Part shown: positions 43,508 through 51,889 of the stretch, one piece after another
Layout: each line of letters opens with the position of its first letter
Numbering within the stretch: the stretch's first letter is position 1
Assembly: GCF_003386235.1 (NCBI RefSeq)
Contig: NZ_QRDZ01000006.1
Coordinates: forward strand, 113,047 to 177,046
Source of the DNA: Cohnella phaseoli
GTDB taxonomy: Bacteria > Bacillota > Bacilli > Paenibacillales > Paenibacillaceae
Length of the DNA: 64,000 bases
Direction of reading: 5' to 3'
Program-made: the position numbers and the translations under genes
Notes under the pieces: model-generated
What the model was told of the DNA's origin: nothing
Database searches by the model: none
What the model saw: the letters and a program-made list of their open reading frames with translations, nothing else

Positions 43508-45220
43508 ATGAGTCAATTCAGAAAGCTATGGCTGCCTCTCGTAGGCGCGACGTTGGTCGTCTCGGCTTGCAGCAACAATGCGGACAACGGCGGCAACGCT
43601 GCCGCAACCGGTTCGGCAAGCCCTAGCGCCAGCGCCTCGACGTCGGCATCGCCGTCCGAGTCGAAGTCGGAAGCGGATCTCGCGTTTGAAAAAGGCAAAT
43701 ACGATCCGCCGATCGAGATCAGCACGGTCATTATGCCCAAGGAGTATACGAAAGGCGAAACGAAGGAAAATAACGTCCACGACCGCTGGATGCTCGAAAC
43801 GCTCGGTCTCAAGTACAAGGATACCTGGTATCCGGCCGGCAGCGATCAGTACAAACAGCAGCTTCAGCTTGCGCTTACTTCCGGCGAGAAGCTGCCGGAT
43901 TTCGTCATGGTGCCTACGGACGCCGTACTGACGAACCAACTGATCGATTCCGGACAATTCATGCCGATCGACGAACTGTTCGACAAGTATGCGAACGCTA
44001 CCTGGAAAGGCCATGCCGAAGCGCATCCCGAGCTGTGGTATCCGTTCACGAAGGACGGCAAGAAATGGAACCTGCCGATTATGGAGTACACGGACAACGA
44101 CGATACGCTTCTCTGGCTCCGCGAAGACTGGATGGAGAAGCTGAAACTGGAAGCTCCGAAGACGATCGCCGATCTTGAGAACATCATGGACAAATTCAAG
44201 AACGAGAATCCGGACGGTTTGGCTGCCAAGAACGTCTATCCACTGGCCATCTCCTTGAAAAACAACACGAATACATGGATGGGCGGACTGGATTGGCTGT
44301 TCGGAGCTTACGGCTCGGTTCAGGAGCAGTGGAATAAGGACGCAAACGGCAATCTCGAATACGGCTCCGTCAATCCTGGAGCGAAGCAGGCGCTTGCCAA
44401 GCTGCAAGAATGGATGGACAAAGGCTATATTCATCCGGACTCGGCGCTATGGGACGAAGGCAAATCGGCCGAAATCTGGACGAAGGGCAACGCAGGCGTA
44501 CTGCCGGGCGCGAACTGGGTTCCGGACTGGCCGGCTCCCGATCTGCTCAAGAACGTTGCGGGCTCGAAATACAAAGCCTATCCGATCCCGGCAGGTCCGG
44601 ACGGCCTGATCGGAACGAAATGGCAAAACTCCGGCGTCAACAGCAGCTTCATGATCAACAAGGATGCCAAACACCCGGAAGCGATCATTTTGTACTATAA
44701 CTACTTGCTTGACAACCTGGCTAACCCGCAAGTCGGAAGCCCGTACGAATACGGCTTCGCCCAAGGCTACGACTGGGATATCGTCGACGGTAAGCCGACG
44801 AACGACAAGGACAAGATCAAGGACTTCTTCGACAAGTTCCCTTATATTACGGGGCCGGCGCGCATTCCGGATCTGTACATGAAATCCCTCGTGAAGCTCG
44901 CGGACGGCGGCACGGCGGAAACGCCTTACGAGAAGCAGCTCGCCACGTTCCGCAAACCGGAAAACTGGTACGCCGCGAAGGTCGTCATGTCGCAAATCGA
45001 TATTCGCAAGCAGAACTACTTCACCGGCGCGGCTACGCCGACGATGATCTCGAAATGGAACCTGCTCCGTCAATCCGAGCTGGAGACGTTCAACAAAATC
45101 ATCTACGGCAAGCTTCCGGTAGACGCGTTCGACGATTTCGTCGCAAGCTGGAAAGCGAACGGCGGCGATCAAGTGACGCAGGAAGTCAACGATTGGTTCA
45201 AATCCGTATCGCAAAAGTAA
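43508..45220 (+). CDS. LplA/YtcQ-type sugar-binding lipoprotein (system 3)
   Basis: A protein of 570 residues, the large size typical of LplA-type binding proteins. The signal peptide ends in VVSAC (Cys21), followed by a Ser/Ala linker. Family segments include PPIEISTVIMPKEY at the start of the mature domain, LREDWMEKLKLEAPKTIADLENIMDKFK and GVNSSFMINKDAKHPEAIILYYNYLLD. A GGGGG-rich site precedes the ATG. It feeds the LplB/LplC permeases at 37984-39828, although it lies on the other side of the kinase/regulator genes and has its own control region. Confidence 0.92.
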   Translation: MSQFRKLWLPLVGATLVVSACSNNADNGGNAAATGSASPSASASTSASPSESKSEADLAFEKGKYDPPIEISTVIMPKEYTKGETKENNVHDRWMLETLGLKYKDTWYPAGSDQYKQQLQLALTSGEKLPDFVMVPTDAVLTNQLIDSGQFMPIDELFDKYANATWKGHAEAHPELWYPFTKDGKKWNLPIMEYTDNDDTLLWLREDWMEKLKLEAPKTIADLENIMDKFKNENPDGLAAKNVYPLAISLKNNTNTWMGGLDWLFGAYGSVQEQWNKDANGNLEYGSVNPGAKQALAKLQEWMDKGYIHPDSALWDEGKSAEIWTKGNAGVLPGANWVPDWPAPDLLKNVAGSKYKAYPIPAGPDGLIGTKWQNSGVNSSFMINKDAKHPEAIILYYNYLLDNLANPQVGSPYEYGFAQGYDWDIVDGKPTNDKDKIKDFFDKFPYITGPARIPDLYMKSLVKLADGGTAETPYEKQLATFRKPENWYAAKVVMSQIDIRKQNYFTGAATPTMISKWNLLRQSELETFNKIIYGKLPVDAFDDFVASWKANGGDQVTQEVNDWFKSVSQK

Positions 45221-45237
45221 GTTTCTAGCAGCATCGG

Positions 45238-45280
45238 AAAGCTCATCTTCTCGCTGGACAGCGCGGAGATGGGCTTTTTT
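45238..45280 (+). terminator. Rho-independent terminator after system 3
   Basis: AAAGCTCATCT (45238-45248) pairs with AGATGGGCTTT (one G-U pair), followed by a run of T. It closes the binding-protein transcript. Confidence 0.82.
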
Positions 45281-45318
45281 CGGTAGGCGAGGCCGGAAAT
45301 GGACAATAATTTTTTTAA

Positions 45319-45347
45319 TTTACAAACCGACGGTCTGTTTATATAAT
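45319..45347 (+). promoter_or_regulatory. TetR-gene promoter with palindromic operator
   Basis: TTTACA (45319-45324) and TATAAT (45342-45347) are spaced 17 bases apart. The spacer carries an inverted repeat AAACCGACGGTCTGTTT (45324-45340) of the kind bound by TetR-family dimers, so autorepression by the following gene product is likely. Confidence 0.7.
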
Positions 45348-45371
45348 GAGAGAAAAGAAAGGGGTGAGACC

Positions 45372-45971
45372 GTGAAGCAAGAGGAACGTAAACAGATGAC
45401 GATCGGCCGCCTGTTGGATGCAACGAAGGAGCTTATTCTGGAGAAGGGCTGCGCTTCCATTACGATGAACGACATTATGGACAGATCGAAGCTGTCCAAG
45501 GGAGCGATTTTCCACCATGTCAGAAGCAAGGACGAAATCTTCGCCTGGGTGCTGCAGGAAAGGCTGGAGGAGACGAACAAGCGGTTTACGGCGGAGGCGG
45601 AGCGCGAAGTCAAGACGTTCGAAGGGCCGCTGGGTAAAATCGCCGAGGGCTTCGCCGCCCTGGAGGACGGGGGGGACGTGACGAACAAGGTACTCGTCTA
45701 CTTGCTGGGCAAGGACGGGGATCTCGCCGTCGGGGAGGCTCTGGAGCGCTATTACGAGCAGACGGCGCGGTTTTCTAAGCAGTGGATTCAATCCGGGCAG
45801 AAACACGGCGTTATTCCGGAGACGGTGGATGCAGGCAAAATGGGCGACTTGTTCGTGCTAATCTCCCTTGGGCTGAGCGTGCGTTCGTCCATACCGGGCG
45901 TGTCCGCCGACTTTACTGCGCCTGATTTTACCTCAGTGATTCGCAAGCTGTTGCAGCCCCAGACGCGTTAA
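45372..45971 (+). CDS. TetR-family transcriptional regulator
   Basis: A protein of 199 residues from a GTG behind AAAGGGG. The helix-turn-helix is classic: TIGRLLDATKELILEKGCASITMNDIMDRSKLSKGAIFHHVRSKDEIF. The C-terminal domain is of the type with EERLEETNKRF and a late dimer helix, with no assignable ligand. An operator-like palindrome lies in its own promoter. It is followed after 16 bases by a small membrane-protein gene that it probably controls. Confidence 0.9.
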   Translation: MKQEERKQMTIGRLLDATKELILEKGCASITMNDIMDRSKLSKGAIFHHVRSKDEIFAWVLQERLEETNKRFTAEAEREVKTFEGPLGKIAEGFAALEDGGDVTNKVLVYLLGKDGDLAVGEALERYYEQTARFSKQWIQSGQKHGVIPETVDAGKMGDLFVLISLGLSVRSSIPGVSADFTAPDFTSVIRKLLQPQTR

Positions 45972-45987
45972 GAGGAGGGAATAATTG

Positions 45988-46449
45988 ATGAATCTATGGT
46001 TAACGCTTCACCTTGTCGGCGTCGTTCTGTTCGTAGGAAATATCGTTACGGCTGCGTTCTGGAAAGTACGAGCGGACATCGGCAGGAATCCGGTCGTCGT
46101 TCGCGACGCTGCGAGGAGCGTTATGCTGGCCGATTTTGTTTTTACGCTGCCCGGGATCGCGCTGATTACGGTATCCGGTATCGCTATGGCGCACAAATCC
46201 GGCATTCCGATGAACGAAAGCAATTGGCTGACGATATCGCTAGCCGTCTTCGGAGCGACCGGTCTGATCTGGGGCGCGGTGCTGATTCCGCTGCAGCGGG
46301 CGATGATCCGCCATAGCGAAGCATCCGTTGCTGGCGGAAGCTTATCCGCCGAATATCGGCGCGTATCGCGGCTGTGGGCCGTCTTCGGCACAGCCGCGAC
46401 CTTGCTGCCGATCGTCGTGCTGGCGCTTATGATCGCCAAGCCGTTCTAG
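45988..46449 (+). CDS. DUF2269-family integral membrane protein
   Basis: A protein of 153 residues from the ATG at 45988, with AGAGGAGGG upstream. It has four predicted membrane helices, beginning LWLTLHLVGVVLFVGNIVTAAFWKV with a conserved His, followed by a cytosolic RDAARSVMLADFVF segment. The pattern fits the DUF2269 family of unknown function. It is probably co-transcribed with and regulated by the preceding TetR gene. Its stop codon overlaps that of the convergent oxidoreductase gene (CTAG). Confidence 0.8.
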   Translation: MNLWLTLHLVGVVLFVGNIVTAAFWKVRADIGRNPVVVRDAARSVMLADFVFTLPGIALITVSGIAMAHKSGIPMNESNWLTISLAVFGATGLIWGAVLIPLQRAMIRHSEASVAGGSLSAEYRRVSRLWAVFGTAATLLPIVVLALMIAKPF

Positions 46450-47027
46450 GCTTCGGTCATTCCCAGCTTCCTCGCCTGCTCCAGCCATGAGGCCCGCTGC
46501 GCGTCCGTGGAGTCTTTGATCGGGGTGAGCTCGGTAATGCGCACCGGCTTAATGCCGCAAAACTGCAAAATGTTGCGTTTCATGACGCCGTGGCCGGCCT
46601 GTTTGTAGATGAACCGGTTGTACCAGGACGGGGTGTCCATGGTGACGATTAGGCGTGCTGTTTTGCCCAGTAGCAGCTTATCCCATAGCGGGGAATTATC
46701 TCTGTACTTAAAGGCGAATCCAGGCAGAAAAACACGGTCGATGAAGCCCTTCAGAATGGCGGGCATGGCGCCCCACCAGGTCGGATAGACGAAGACGAGG
46801 TGATCGGCCCAGCGAATCGCTTCCTGGGCTTCGACAAGCGCGGGCTCCAGCTCGGTTCTTCGGCGGTAGCCGTATTTCAAATGCGGATCGAACGAGGTTG
46901 CGCTCAGATCGATCAAGCGCACTTCGGCCCGGGAGCCGATAGCTCCTTCCGCATAAGCGCGGGACAAAGCGGAACAGAAGCTGTCGGGGTTCGGGTGGCC
47001 GGAAATGACGAGAATTTTTTTGCTCAT
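46446..47027 (-). CDS. NAD(P)H:quinone oxidoreductase, flavodoxin-fold (YwrO/MdaB-like)
   Basis: A protein of 193 residues from the ATG at 47027. TGGAGG upstream supports it over 47042. Flavodoxin-like segments are KKILVISGHPNPDSFCSALSRAYAEGA (FMN phosphate loop) and VFVYPTWWGAMPAILKGFIDRVFLPGFAFKY (flavin contact), typical of the Flavodoxin_2 family. It should reduce quinones or other electrophiles with NAD(P)H in the cytosol. It is divergent from an AraC-type regulator that starts 168 bases away, which is its most likely controller. Confidence 0.9.
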   Translation of the reverse strand: MSKKILVISGHPNPDSFCSALSRAYAEGAIGSRAEVRLIDLSATSFDPHLKYGYRRRTELEPALVEAQEAIRWADHLVFVYPTWWGAMPAILKGFIDRVFLPGFAFKYRDNSPLWDKLLLGKTARLIVTMDTPSWYNRFIYKQAGHGVMKRNILQFCGIKPVRITELTPIKDSTDAQRASWLEQARKLGMTEA

Positions 47028-47195
47028 AGCATTGACCTCCATATCGGGAAGAGGAACCGGCTTGGGGTTCCTTTTCCCTGTTTTCGTATGTTAGGATATC
47101 GGGTAAGCACTGTATTCAGCATAAGGCGAGTCGCGGAAAACGCCTATGATGCGACGCGCAGAATTGCTGCTGAATTGCGCAAAGGAGGTTGGCGG

Positions 47196-48230
47196 GTGAA
47201 CGATCAAGGAATGGCTGTATCGATGGTGTATCCCATAGTAAAGACGCTCGTGCGCAAGGGCTATGATCCGGAGAGGTTCGGCGAGTTCGCGGCGTTCGAT
47301 CTGGCTCTGCTGCGAGACCCGGAAGCGAGAATTTCCGCGCTGGAGCTTGAGCGGCTCATGAATGCCGCCGCGGCTTATACGGAGGACCGTTATTTCGGTC
47401 TGAGTCAAGGGCAAATGACCGATTCGGCCGATATGGGCATTCTTGGTTACGTGATGATGCATTCGGAGACGATTGCGGGCTCTCTGGACGCGTACCGGCG
47501 CTTCAACGTCATCCTGTGCAGCGGCTTTAATATTGCGCTGGAGGAGGAGGATCAGGACGTCGTACTCCGCCTCTATACCCAGAATCCGGCTGCTCGCATG
47601 TCCCGGCATTGTATGGAGGATATGGCCGGCTCGCTGTACCTGCTCATGCGCAGGTTCGCTAATAGGCCCGTTTCCCTGCGCGAGCTGCGATTTTCCCACG
47701 ATGCTCCCGGGGATGTCGCGCCTTATGTGGACTTTTTCGGGATCGAACCGCAATTCGGCTGCGCGGAAACGTGTTTACGCATCGACAGGGCGGTGCTGGA
47801 CTACCCGATTTTATATTCCGACGCCCGTTTGCGGTCGTCGTTCGAAGCAATCGCCGTTGAGACGATGGAAAGATTGACCCGGGGCAAAACGATGTCGGAC
47901 AGCGTCTTCCAATGGCTGATGCAGCGTCTGCCCATCTCCTTTCCCACGCTGAGGCAGACGGCCCTGCATTTCGGGATGAGCGCAAGAACGCTGCAGGCGA
48001 AGCTTCAGGAGGAGGGCGCCTCCTTTAACGGACTGGGCGCAAGCGCTCGAATGGAACTGGCCAAGAGCTATTTGAGCCGCTCAGAGCATTCGGTGTCGGA
48101 GATTGCTTACCTGCTGCACTATTCGGAGCCTAGCGCTTTTCAGAACGCTTTCAAGAAGTGGGAGGGGGTTACTCCCGTCCAATTCCGGTCTGGAGCAAAG
48201 GAAGGGACGAAATTCACAATTGTGAGTTGA
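47196..48230 (+). CDS. AraC-family regulator with AraC-binding-like sensor (OruR/ArgR type)
   Basis: A protein of 344 residues from the GTG at 47196, 7 bases after AAAGGAGG. The open frame reaches back into the oxidoreductase gene, but earlier starts have no ribosome site. The N-terminal sensor (about 1-200) resembles PF12625 (SMVYPIVKTLVRKGYDPERF, GILGYVMMHSETIAGSLDAYRRF). The C-terminal AraC domain (about 240-335) has TLRQTALHFGMSARTLQAKLQEEGASF and VSEIAYLLHYSEPSAFQNAFKKWEGVTP. Such regulators often control an adjacent divergent gene, here the quinone reductase. The leuA promoter overlaps its stop codon. Confidence 0.88.
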   Translation: MNDQGMAVSMVYPIVKTLVRKGYDPERFGEFAAFDLALLRDPEARISALELERLMNAAAAYTEDRYFGLSQGQMTDSADMGILGYVMMHSETIAGSLDAYRRFNVILCSGFNIALEEEDQDVVLRLYTQNPAARMSRHCMEDMAGSLYLLMRRFANRPVSLRELRFSHDAPGDVAPYVDFFGIEPQFGCAETCLRIDRAVLDYPILYSDARLRSSFEAIAVETMERLTRGKTMSDSVFQWLMQRLPISFPTLRQTALHFGMSARTLQAKLQEEGASFNGLGASARMELAKSYLSRSEHSVSEIAYLLHYSEPSAFQNAFKKWEGVTPVQFRSGAKEGTKFTIVS

Positions 48231-48255
48231 CAACGCTCTGCCGGAGTTCTATAAT
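48227..48255 (+). promoter_or_regulatory. Promoter of the leuA T-box transcript
   Basis: Perfect TTGACA (48227-48232) and TATAAT (48250-48255) with a 17-base spacer. The -35 overlaps the TGA stop of the AraC-type gene. A perfect 12-bp palindrome TCACAATTGTGA (48214-48225) adjoins it upstream and could bind a regulator. Confidence 0.85.
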
Positions 48256-48284
48256 AGCCATTAAATTCAGAACGCAAATGTTGC

Positions 48285-48529
48285 GATTAGAAATAGTAAG
48301 AATGACATGACCTTTCAGAGAGCCGTTGGCTGGTGCGAAACGGCAGCGTCGTCCATTCCGAACTCGTCTATGAACAGCTTGCCCGACAACGTAGGGCAGG
48401 ACGGAATTCCACCGTTACAGGGATAGATGGTGATGGCCATCGAACAAGATTGTTTTCCGCGCGCGGAAAACGAATTAGAGTGGTACCGCGAGTTCAACCT
48501 CGTCTCTATAGCAGAGACGGGGTTTTTTT
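48285..48529 (+). ncRNA. T-box riboswitch (leucine) controlling leuA
   Basis: The leader shows the conserved stem I apex elements (CAGAGAGCCG, then GGTGCGAAACGG), a specifier-loop GAACTC with CTC (Leu) at 48363-48365, and the T-box antiterminator sequence AGAGTGGTACCGCG at 48477-48490. A terminator hairpin (CCTCGTCTCT/AGAGACGGGG) with a T run ends near 48529. Uncharged tRNA-Leu (anticodon GAG) should stabilise the antiterminator and switch on leucine synthesis. Stem boundaries are approximate. Confidence 0.93.
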
Positions 48530-48601
48530 GTTGGTCGGATTCCGGGTCCGTCCAACCTCGCTTGATATAGATCATGAATACCGATTACGGGAGGAACGAA
48601 C

Positions 48602-50143
48602 ATGAGCAGAAAAATTATTGTACTCGATACGACTTTGCGCGACGGAGAACAGGTGCCGGGAGCCAAATTGAACGTATATCAGAAGCTGGAAATCGCCAAG
48701 CAGCTCAAACGGCTGAACGTCGACATCATCGAGGCCGGGTTCCCGGCATCTTCCGAGGGAGACTTCCGCGCCGTGCAGGAAATCGTGCGCAGCGTAGGCG
48801 ACACCGTATCGATTACGGCGCTTGCCCGCGCGGTGAAGAAGGACATCGACGCCGTGCATGAGAGCATCAAGCTGGCGCAAAATCCGCTTATCCATATCGT
48901 GCTGGGCACATCGAACATTCACGTGGAGAAGAAGTTCAACCGTTCGAAGGACGCTGTGCTGGAGATGGGCGTTGAAGCGGTGAAATACGCGAAGACGCTG
49001 CTGCCGAACGTGCAGTATTCGACGGAGGACGCTTCCCGTTCCGATTTCGAGTATTTGTGGTCGACGATTGAAGCGGTCGTCAAGGCGGGGGCGACGATGA
49101 TCAATGTTCCCGATACGGTCGGCTTCGCGGTTCCCGAAGAATACGGCGAATTGATCCGCAAGCTGAACGAACGGCTGAAAAATTTGGACGATCGCGTCAT
49201 TTTGAGCGTTCACTGCCACAATGACCTGGGTATGGCGACGGCGAATACGCTGAGCGCGGTCCGCAACGGCGCCGATAAAGTCGAGGTAACGATTAACGGG
49301 CTGGGCGAACGGGCGGGCAACACCTCCCTGGAGGAAGTCGTCATGGCGCTTAAAGTCCGGGAGAGCTTCTACGGCGGTTACACGGACATTCGCACGCAGG
49401 AGTTGCTCAAGTCTTCTCGCTTGGTCAGCCATCTGACGGGACTGGACGTTCAGGTCAACAAGGCGATCACCGGCGAGAACGCGTTCGCGCATTCCTCGGG
49501 CATTCACCAGGACGGCTTGCTCAAGGATAAGAACGTCTACGAGATCATGTCTCCGGAAGACGTCGGCGCGGACAGCATGGAGATGATTTTGACGGCGCGC
49601 TCCGGACGGCACGCTTTCCGGAATGCAGTGGAGAAAATGGGCTTCGAGACGGGAGAGGGCGAGGTGTTCGAGGCGCTGTTCGCGAAGTTTCTGGCGCTGG
49701 CCGACGCGAAGAAGGAAGTGTACGATCACGACGTCTTCTACCTGGTGGCGGACCAGAACGATATCGGCAGCGGCGAAACGCAGCTGTATGCCCTCGATTC
49801 GTTCCAGGTCGTCAGCAACGACACGTTCCCGACCGCTTCGGTTCAGTTGAAAAAGGGAGCTGAGATTATCAAAGGCAGCGCGGTCGGCGACGGCCCGATC
49901 GATGCGCTGTACGGCGTCATCAAGTCGTTGGTCGGCTTGGACGTCGAGCTGAACGACTACAAGATCAGCAGCCTGTCCAGAGGCAAAGAGGCGATCGGCC
50001 GGGTGAACCTTCGCGTCTCCTGCGGAGGCAAGACGTATACGGGACGGGCGATGGATACCGATATTGTAAAGGCAAGCGCGAACGCGTTCCTGAACGCCAT
50101 CAACGCCATCCTGCTGGACAACGTCAAAGACGAACCAAGTTGA
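48602..50143 (+). CDS. leuA: 2-isopropylmalate synthase
   Basis: A protein of 513 residues, the usual length. It condenses acetyl-CoA with 2-oxoisovalerate, the first step of leucine synthesis. The HMGL-like barrel begins [19 protein letters not shown] and has the metal-binding [19 protein letters not shown] (HxH), [19 protein letters not shown] and [10 protein letters not shown]. The C-terminal LeuA regulatory domain (about 380-510) carries the leucine feedback site. GGGAGG precedes the ATG. It is controlled by a leucine T-box. No other leu or ilv gene follows in the window, so leuA is separated from the rest of the pathway here. Confidence 0.95.
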   Translation: MSRKIIVLDTTLRDGEQVPGAKLNVYQKLEIAKQLKRLNVDIIEAGFPASSEGDFRAVQEIVRSVGDTVSITALARAVKKDIDAVHESIKLAQNPLIHIVLGTSNIHVEKKFNRSKDAVLEMGVEAVKYAKTLLPNVQYSTEDASRSDFEYLWSTIEAVVKAGATMINVPDTVGFAVPEEYGELIRKLNERLKNLDDRVILSVHCHNDLGMATANTLSAVRNGADKVEVTINGLGERAGNTSLEEVVMALKVRESFYGGYTDIRTQELLKSSRLVSHLTGLDVQVNKAITGENAFAHSSGIHQDGLLKDKNVYEIMSPEDVGADSMEMILTARSGRHAFRNAVEKMGFETGEGEVFEALFAKFLALADAKKEVYDHDVFYLVADQNDIGSGETQLYALDSFQVVSNDTFPTASVQLKKGAEIIKGSAVGDGPIDALYGVIKSLVGLDVELNDYKISSLSRGKEAIGRVNLRVSCGGKTYTGRAMDTDIVKASANAFLNAINAILLDNVKDEPS

Positions 50144-50263
50144 GCCGGAGAAGAGTCGAGGAATCGGTCCAATGTGAGGGAAGGAAAAAGGTTGCCGGCA
50201 TTCACGCATCAAGGAAGCGGCACATAACATAGGGAATCAGCCCATGTAGGGAGGAGCTTCCTA

Positions 50264-50806
50264 GTGAATCCGATCTTGATGTCACCGAACTTGAATCTCG
50301 CGGCCGATTCCAATACGACGGTCAATTACGTTTTGAATGACTGCAACTATGTAACGCAAGTGTTCGGCGCGCAGCTTCCCGCCATATCGACCGGTTTGTT
50401 CAACGTTCATATGAGCCAAGGAATCGTCATTCAGCCGCATTGGCATACGAATGCCGACGAGCTTGTCTTCGTCATTGCCGGAGAGGCGACCGTGTCGGTC
50501 TTTAACCCGTTTACGCAGAGGCTAATGACTTATCTGTTGAAGCCGGGGCAGGTATGCCAGCTGCCGAAGGGATGGTTCCACTGGATTGTGGCGATGACGG
50601 ACAACACGCATCTGTTGACGATCTTCGATCAGCCGACGCCCGACGTCGTCTTCGGCTCGGATTTTATTCGCGCGATTCCGCCGGAAGTGATTCAGCGCGC
50701 CTATTGTATTCCGGCGGCGGAATATGCGCGTGTGATTTCGCCGCTGCAATCGTCCGTCATTTTCGGGCCTCCGCCCGAATGCGGGCAAATGCGGATGAGC
50801 GGGTAG
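50264..50806 (+). CDS. Cupin-domain protein (oxalate decarboxylase/germin-like fold)
   Basis: A protein of 180 residues from a GTG behind GGGAGGAG. Both cupin motifs are complete: GIVIQPHWHTNADELVFVIAG (HxH plus Glu, motif 1) and GQVCQLPKGWFHWIVAMTDN (motif 2 with the last metal-binding His). It is a single cupin, whereas oxalate decarboxylase has two. No signal peptide is seen. A metal-dependent enzyme or a spore-coat-type cupin are both possible, and the substrate is unknown. It stands alone between leuA and a terminator. Confidence 0.85.
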   Translation: MNPILMSPNLNLAADSNTTVNYVLNDCNYVTQVFGAQLPAISTGLFNVHMSQGIVIQPHWHTNADELVFVIAGEATVSVFNPFTQRLMTYLLKPGQVCQLPKGWFHWIVAMTDNTHLLTIFDQPTPDVVFGSDFIRAIPPEVIQRAYCIPAAEYARVISPLQSSVIFGPPPECGQMRMSG

Positions 50807-50871
50807 AGATGAGCCTCGGCCTCCGTCTCGCAACGGGGCCCGAGATTACAAAAAAACCATCCGGCGAACAC

Positions 50872-50904
50872 AAGACGCCCCGACTTCGGTTGGGCGTCTT
50901 TTCT
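50872..50904 (+). terminator. Rho-independent terminator after the cupin gene
   Basis: AAGACGCCC (50872-50880) pairs with GGGCGTCTT around a short loop, followed by TTCT. It separates the cupin gene from the DedA region. Confidence 0.85.
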
Positions 50905-50936
50905 ATTGAAATTAGGTATAATAGGAGGACATATAA

Positions 50937-51029
50937 ATGGATCCAAACATTGCGCGGAATAGATCGATGAAATGGAGAAAGGGAATGGTTTTGCCGCGAG
51001 TTTTGGCTTTGTGCTACATTCATATATAG
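50937..51029 (+). CDS. Possible small protein of 30 residues
   Basis: A frame from the ATG at 50937 has AGGAGG 8 bases upstream and a TATAAT 5 bases before that. It encodes a short basic peptide with a hydrophobic end (KGMVLPRVLALCYIHI). I recognise no family. The ribosome site is its only real support, and a leader-peptide role for the DedA gene is conceivable but unproven. Confidence 0.25.
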   Translation: MDPNIARNRSMKWRKGMVLPRVLALCYIHI

Positions 51030-51157
51030 GTTTTATCGTGTAAAGCAGCTCAAAACAACCTGTCTGAAGCCGGTAAAACCATCCCTTTCGGAATGCAATA
51101 GGTCTCATGCTCATTGGTCCAATTTATATAGGTCACAAAAGCAGACAAGGGGAAGCC

Positions 51158-51781
51158 ATGAACTTTAATATTGAAAAGCTGTTCGATCAGTACGGTTACG
51201 AGGTGCTATTCCTTGGATTGCTGCTTGAATTTATCGCCCTGCCGTTTCCGGGGGAGACGACGATGCTGTACGCCGGCTATTTGTCGTACACGGGCGTTTT
51301 GGACGGATTCAAGGCGTTCTTATGGGCTTTCGCGGGAACGACGATCGGCATGACAATTACTTATTTTATCGGACTAAAGGCGGGAATGCCGTTCGTCGAG
51401 CGCTACGGCAAATGGGTGCTGCTCACTCCCGCCAAACTGGATAAAACAAAAAAATGGTTTAACCGTTACGGCAATTGGCTCGTGTTTATCGGTTACTTCA
51501 TACCGGGCGTCAGACACGTGACCGGCTATTTCGCCGGCATTATCGGCTCTCCGTTTCGGACGTTCGCGGCGTATGCCTACGGCGGGGCTTTATTCTGGTG
51601 CGCTTTGTTCGTCGGAATGGGCCATGTTTTCGGTCCGCAGTGGGAGGGCGTGCTGCATGCGATTGAGCATCATTCGTGGAAGCTGGCGATCGGAGTTGCC
51701 GTTACCGCGATTGCTGTCTGGAGCGTGCGAAAGGCCATGGCTGCCAGCCGGAGGAAGAAGCAGGCGGCCGATCAACCTTAA
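51158..51781 (+). CDS. DedA-family membrane protein
   Basis: A protein of 207 residues from the ATG at 51158, with AAGGGGA upstream. A longer start at 51107 lacks a ribosome site. The SNARE-associated/DedA domain is clear: LLLEFIALPFPGETTMLYAGYLSY, FAGTTIGMTITYFIGLKAG, the conserved VFIGYFIPGVRHVTGYFAGIIGSP and a hydrophobic C-terminal segment. Members are membrane transporters or flippases linked to undecaprenyl phosphate recycling and membrane homeostasis (family knowledge). It is a single gene with no obvious partners. Confidence 0.9.
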   Translation: MNFNIEKLFDQYGYEVLFLGLLLEFIALPFPGETTMLYAGYLSYTGVLDGFKAFLWAFAGTTIGMTITYFIGLKAGMPFVERYGKWVLLTPAKLDKTKKWFNRYGNWLVFIGYFIPGVRHVTGYFAGIIGSPFRTFAAYAYGGALFWCALFVGMGHVFGPQWEGVLHAIEHHSWKLAIGVAVTAIAVWSVRKAMAASRRKKQAADQP

Positions 51782-51840
51782 GGAACGCTGCCCGGCCGAA
51801 GCTTTTGCTTGATTTTCTCATATTCATTCCGCCCGATTAG

Positions 51841-51849
51841 TGATATAAT
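51841..51849 (+). promoter_or_regulatory. Extended -10 before the rarD gene
   Basis: TGATATAAT is an extended -10 element 41 bases before the rarD ATG. No good -35 is visible, which is tolerated with an extended -10. Confidence 0.5.
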
Positions 51850-51889
51850 TCCCTTCATGTTTTAATGGAAGGAACGGGGCGAATACATC

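Noticed and set aside
47052..47072. GGAACC/GGTTCC hairpin in the gap before the quinone reductase
   Set aside because: The stem is short and no gene end on the plus strand needs a terminator there. It may be chance.
46800..47195. N-terminal extension of the AraC-type regulator into the oxidoreductase gene
   Set aside because: The extension is antisense to a conserved flavodoxin-fold gene and lacks a ribosome site. The GTG at 47196 has AAAGGAGG 7 bases upstream.
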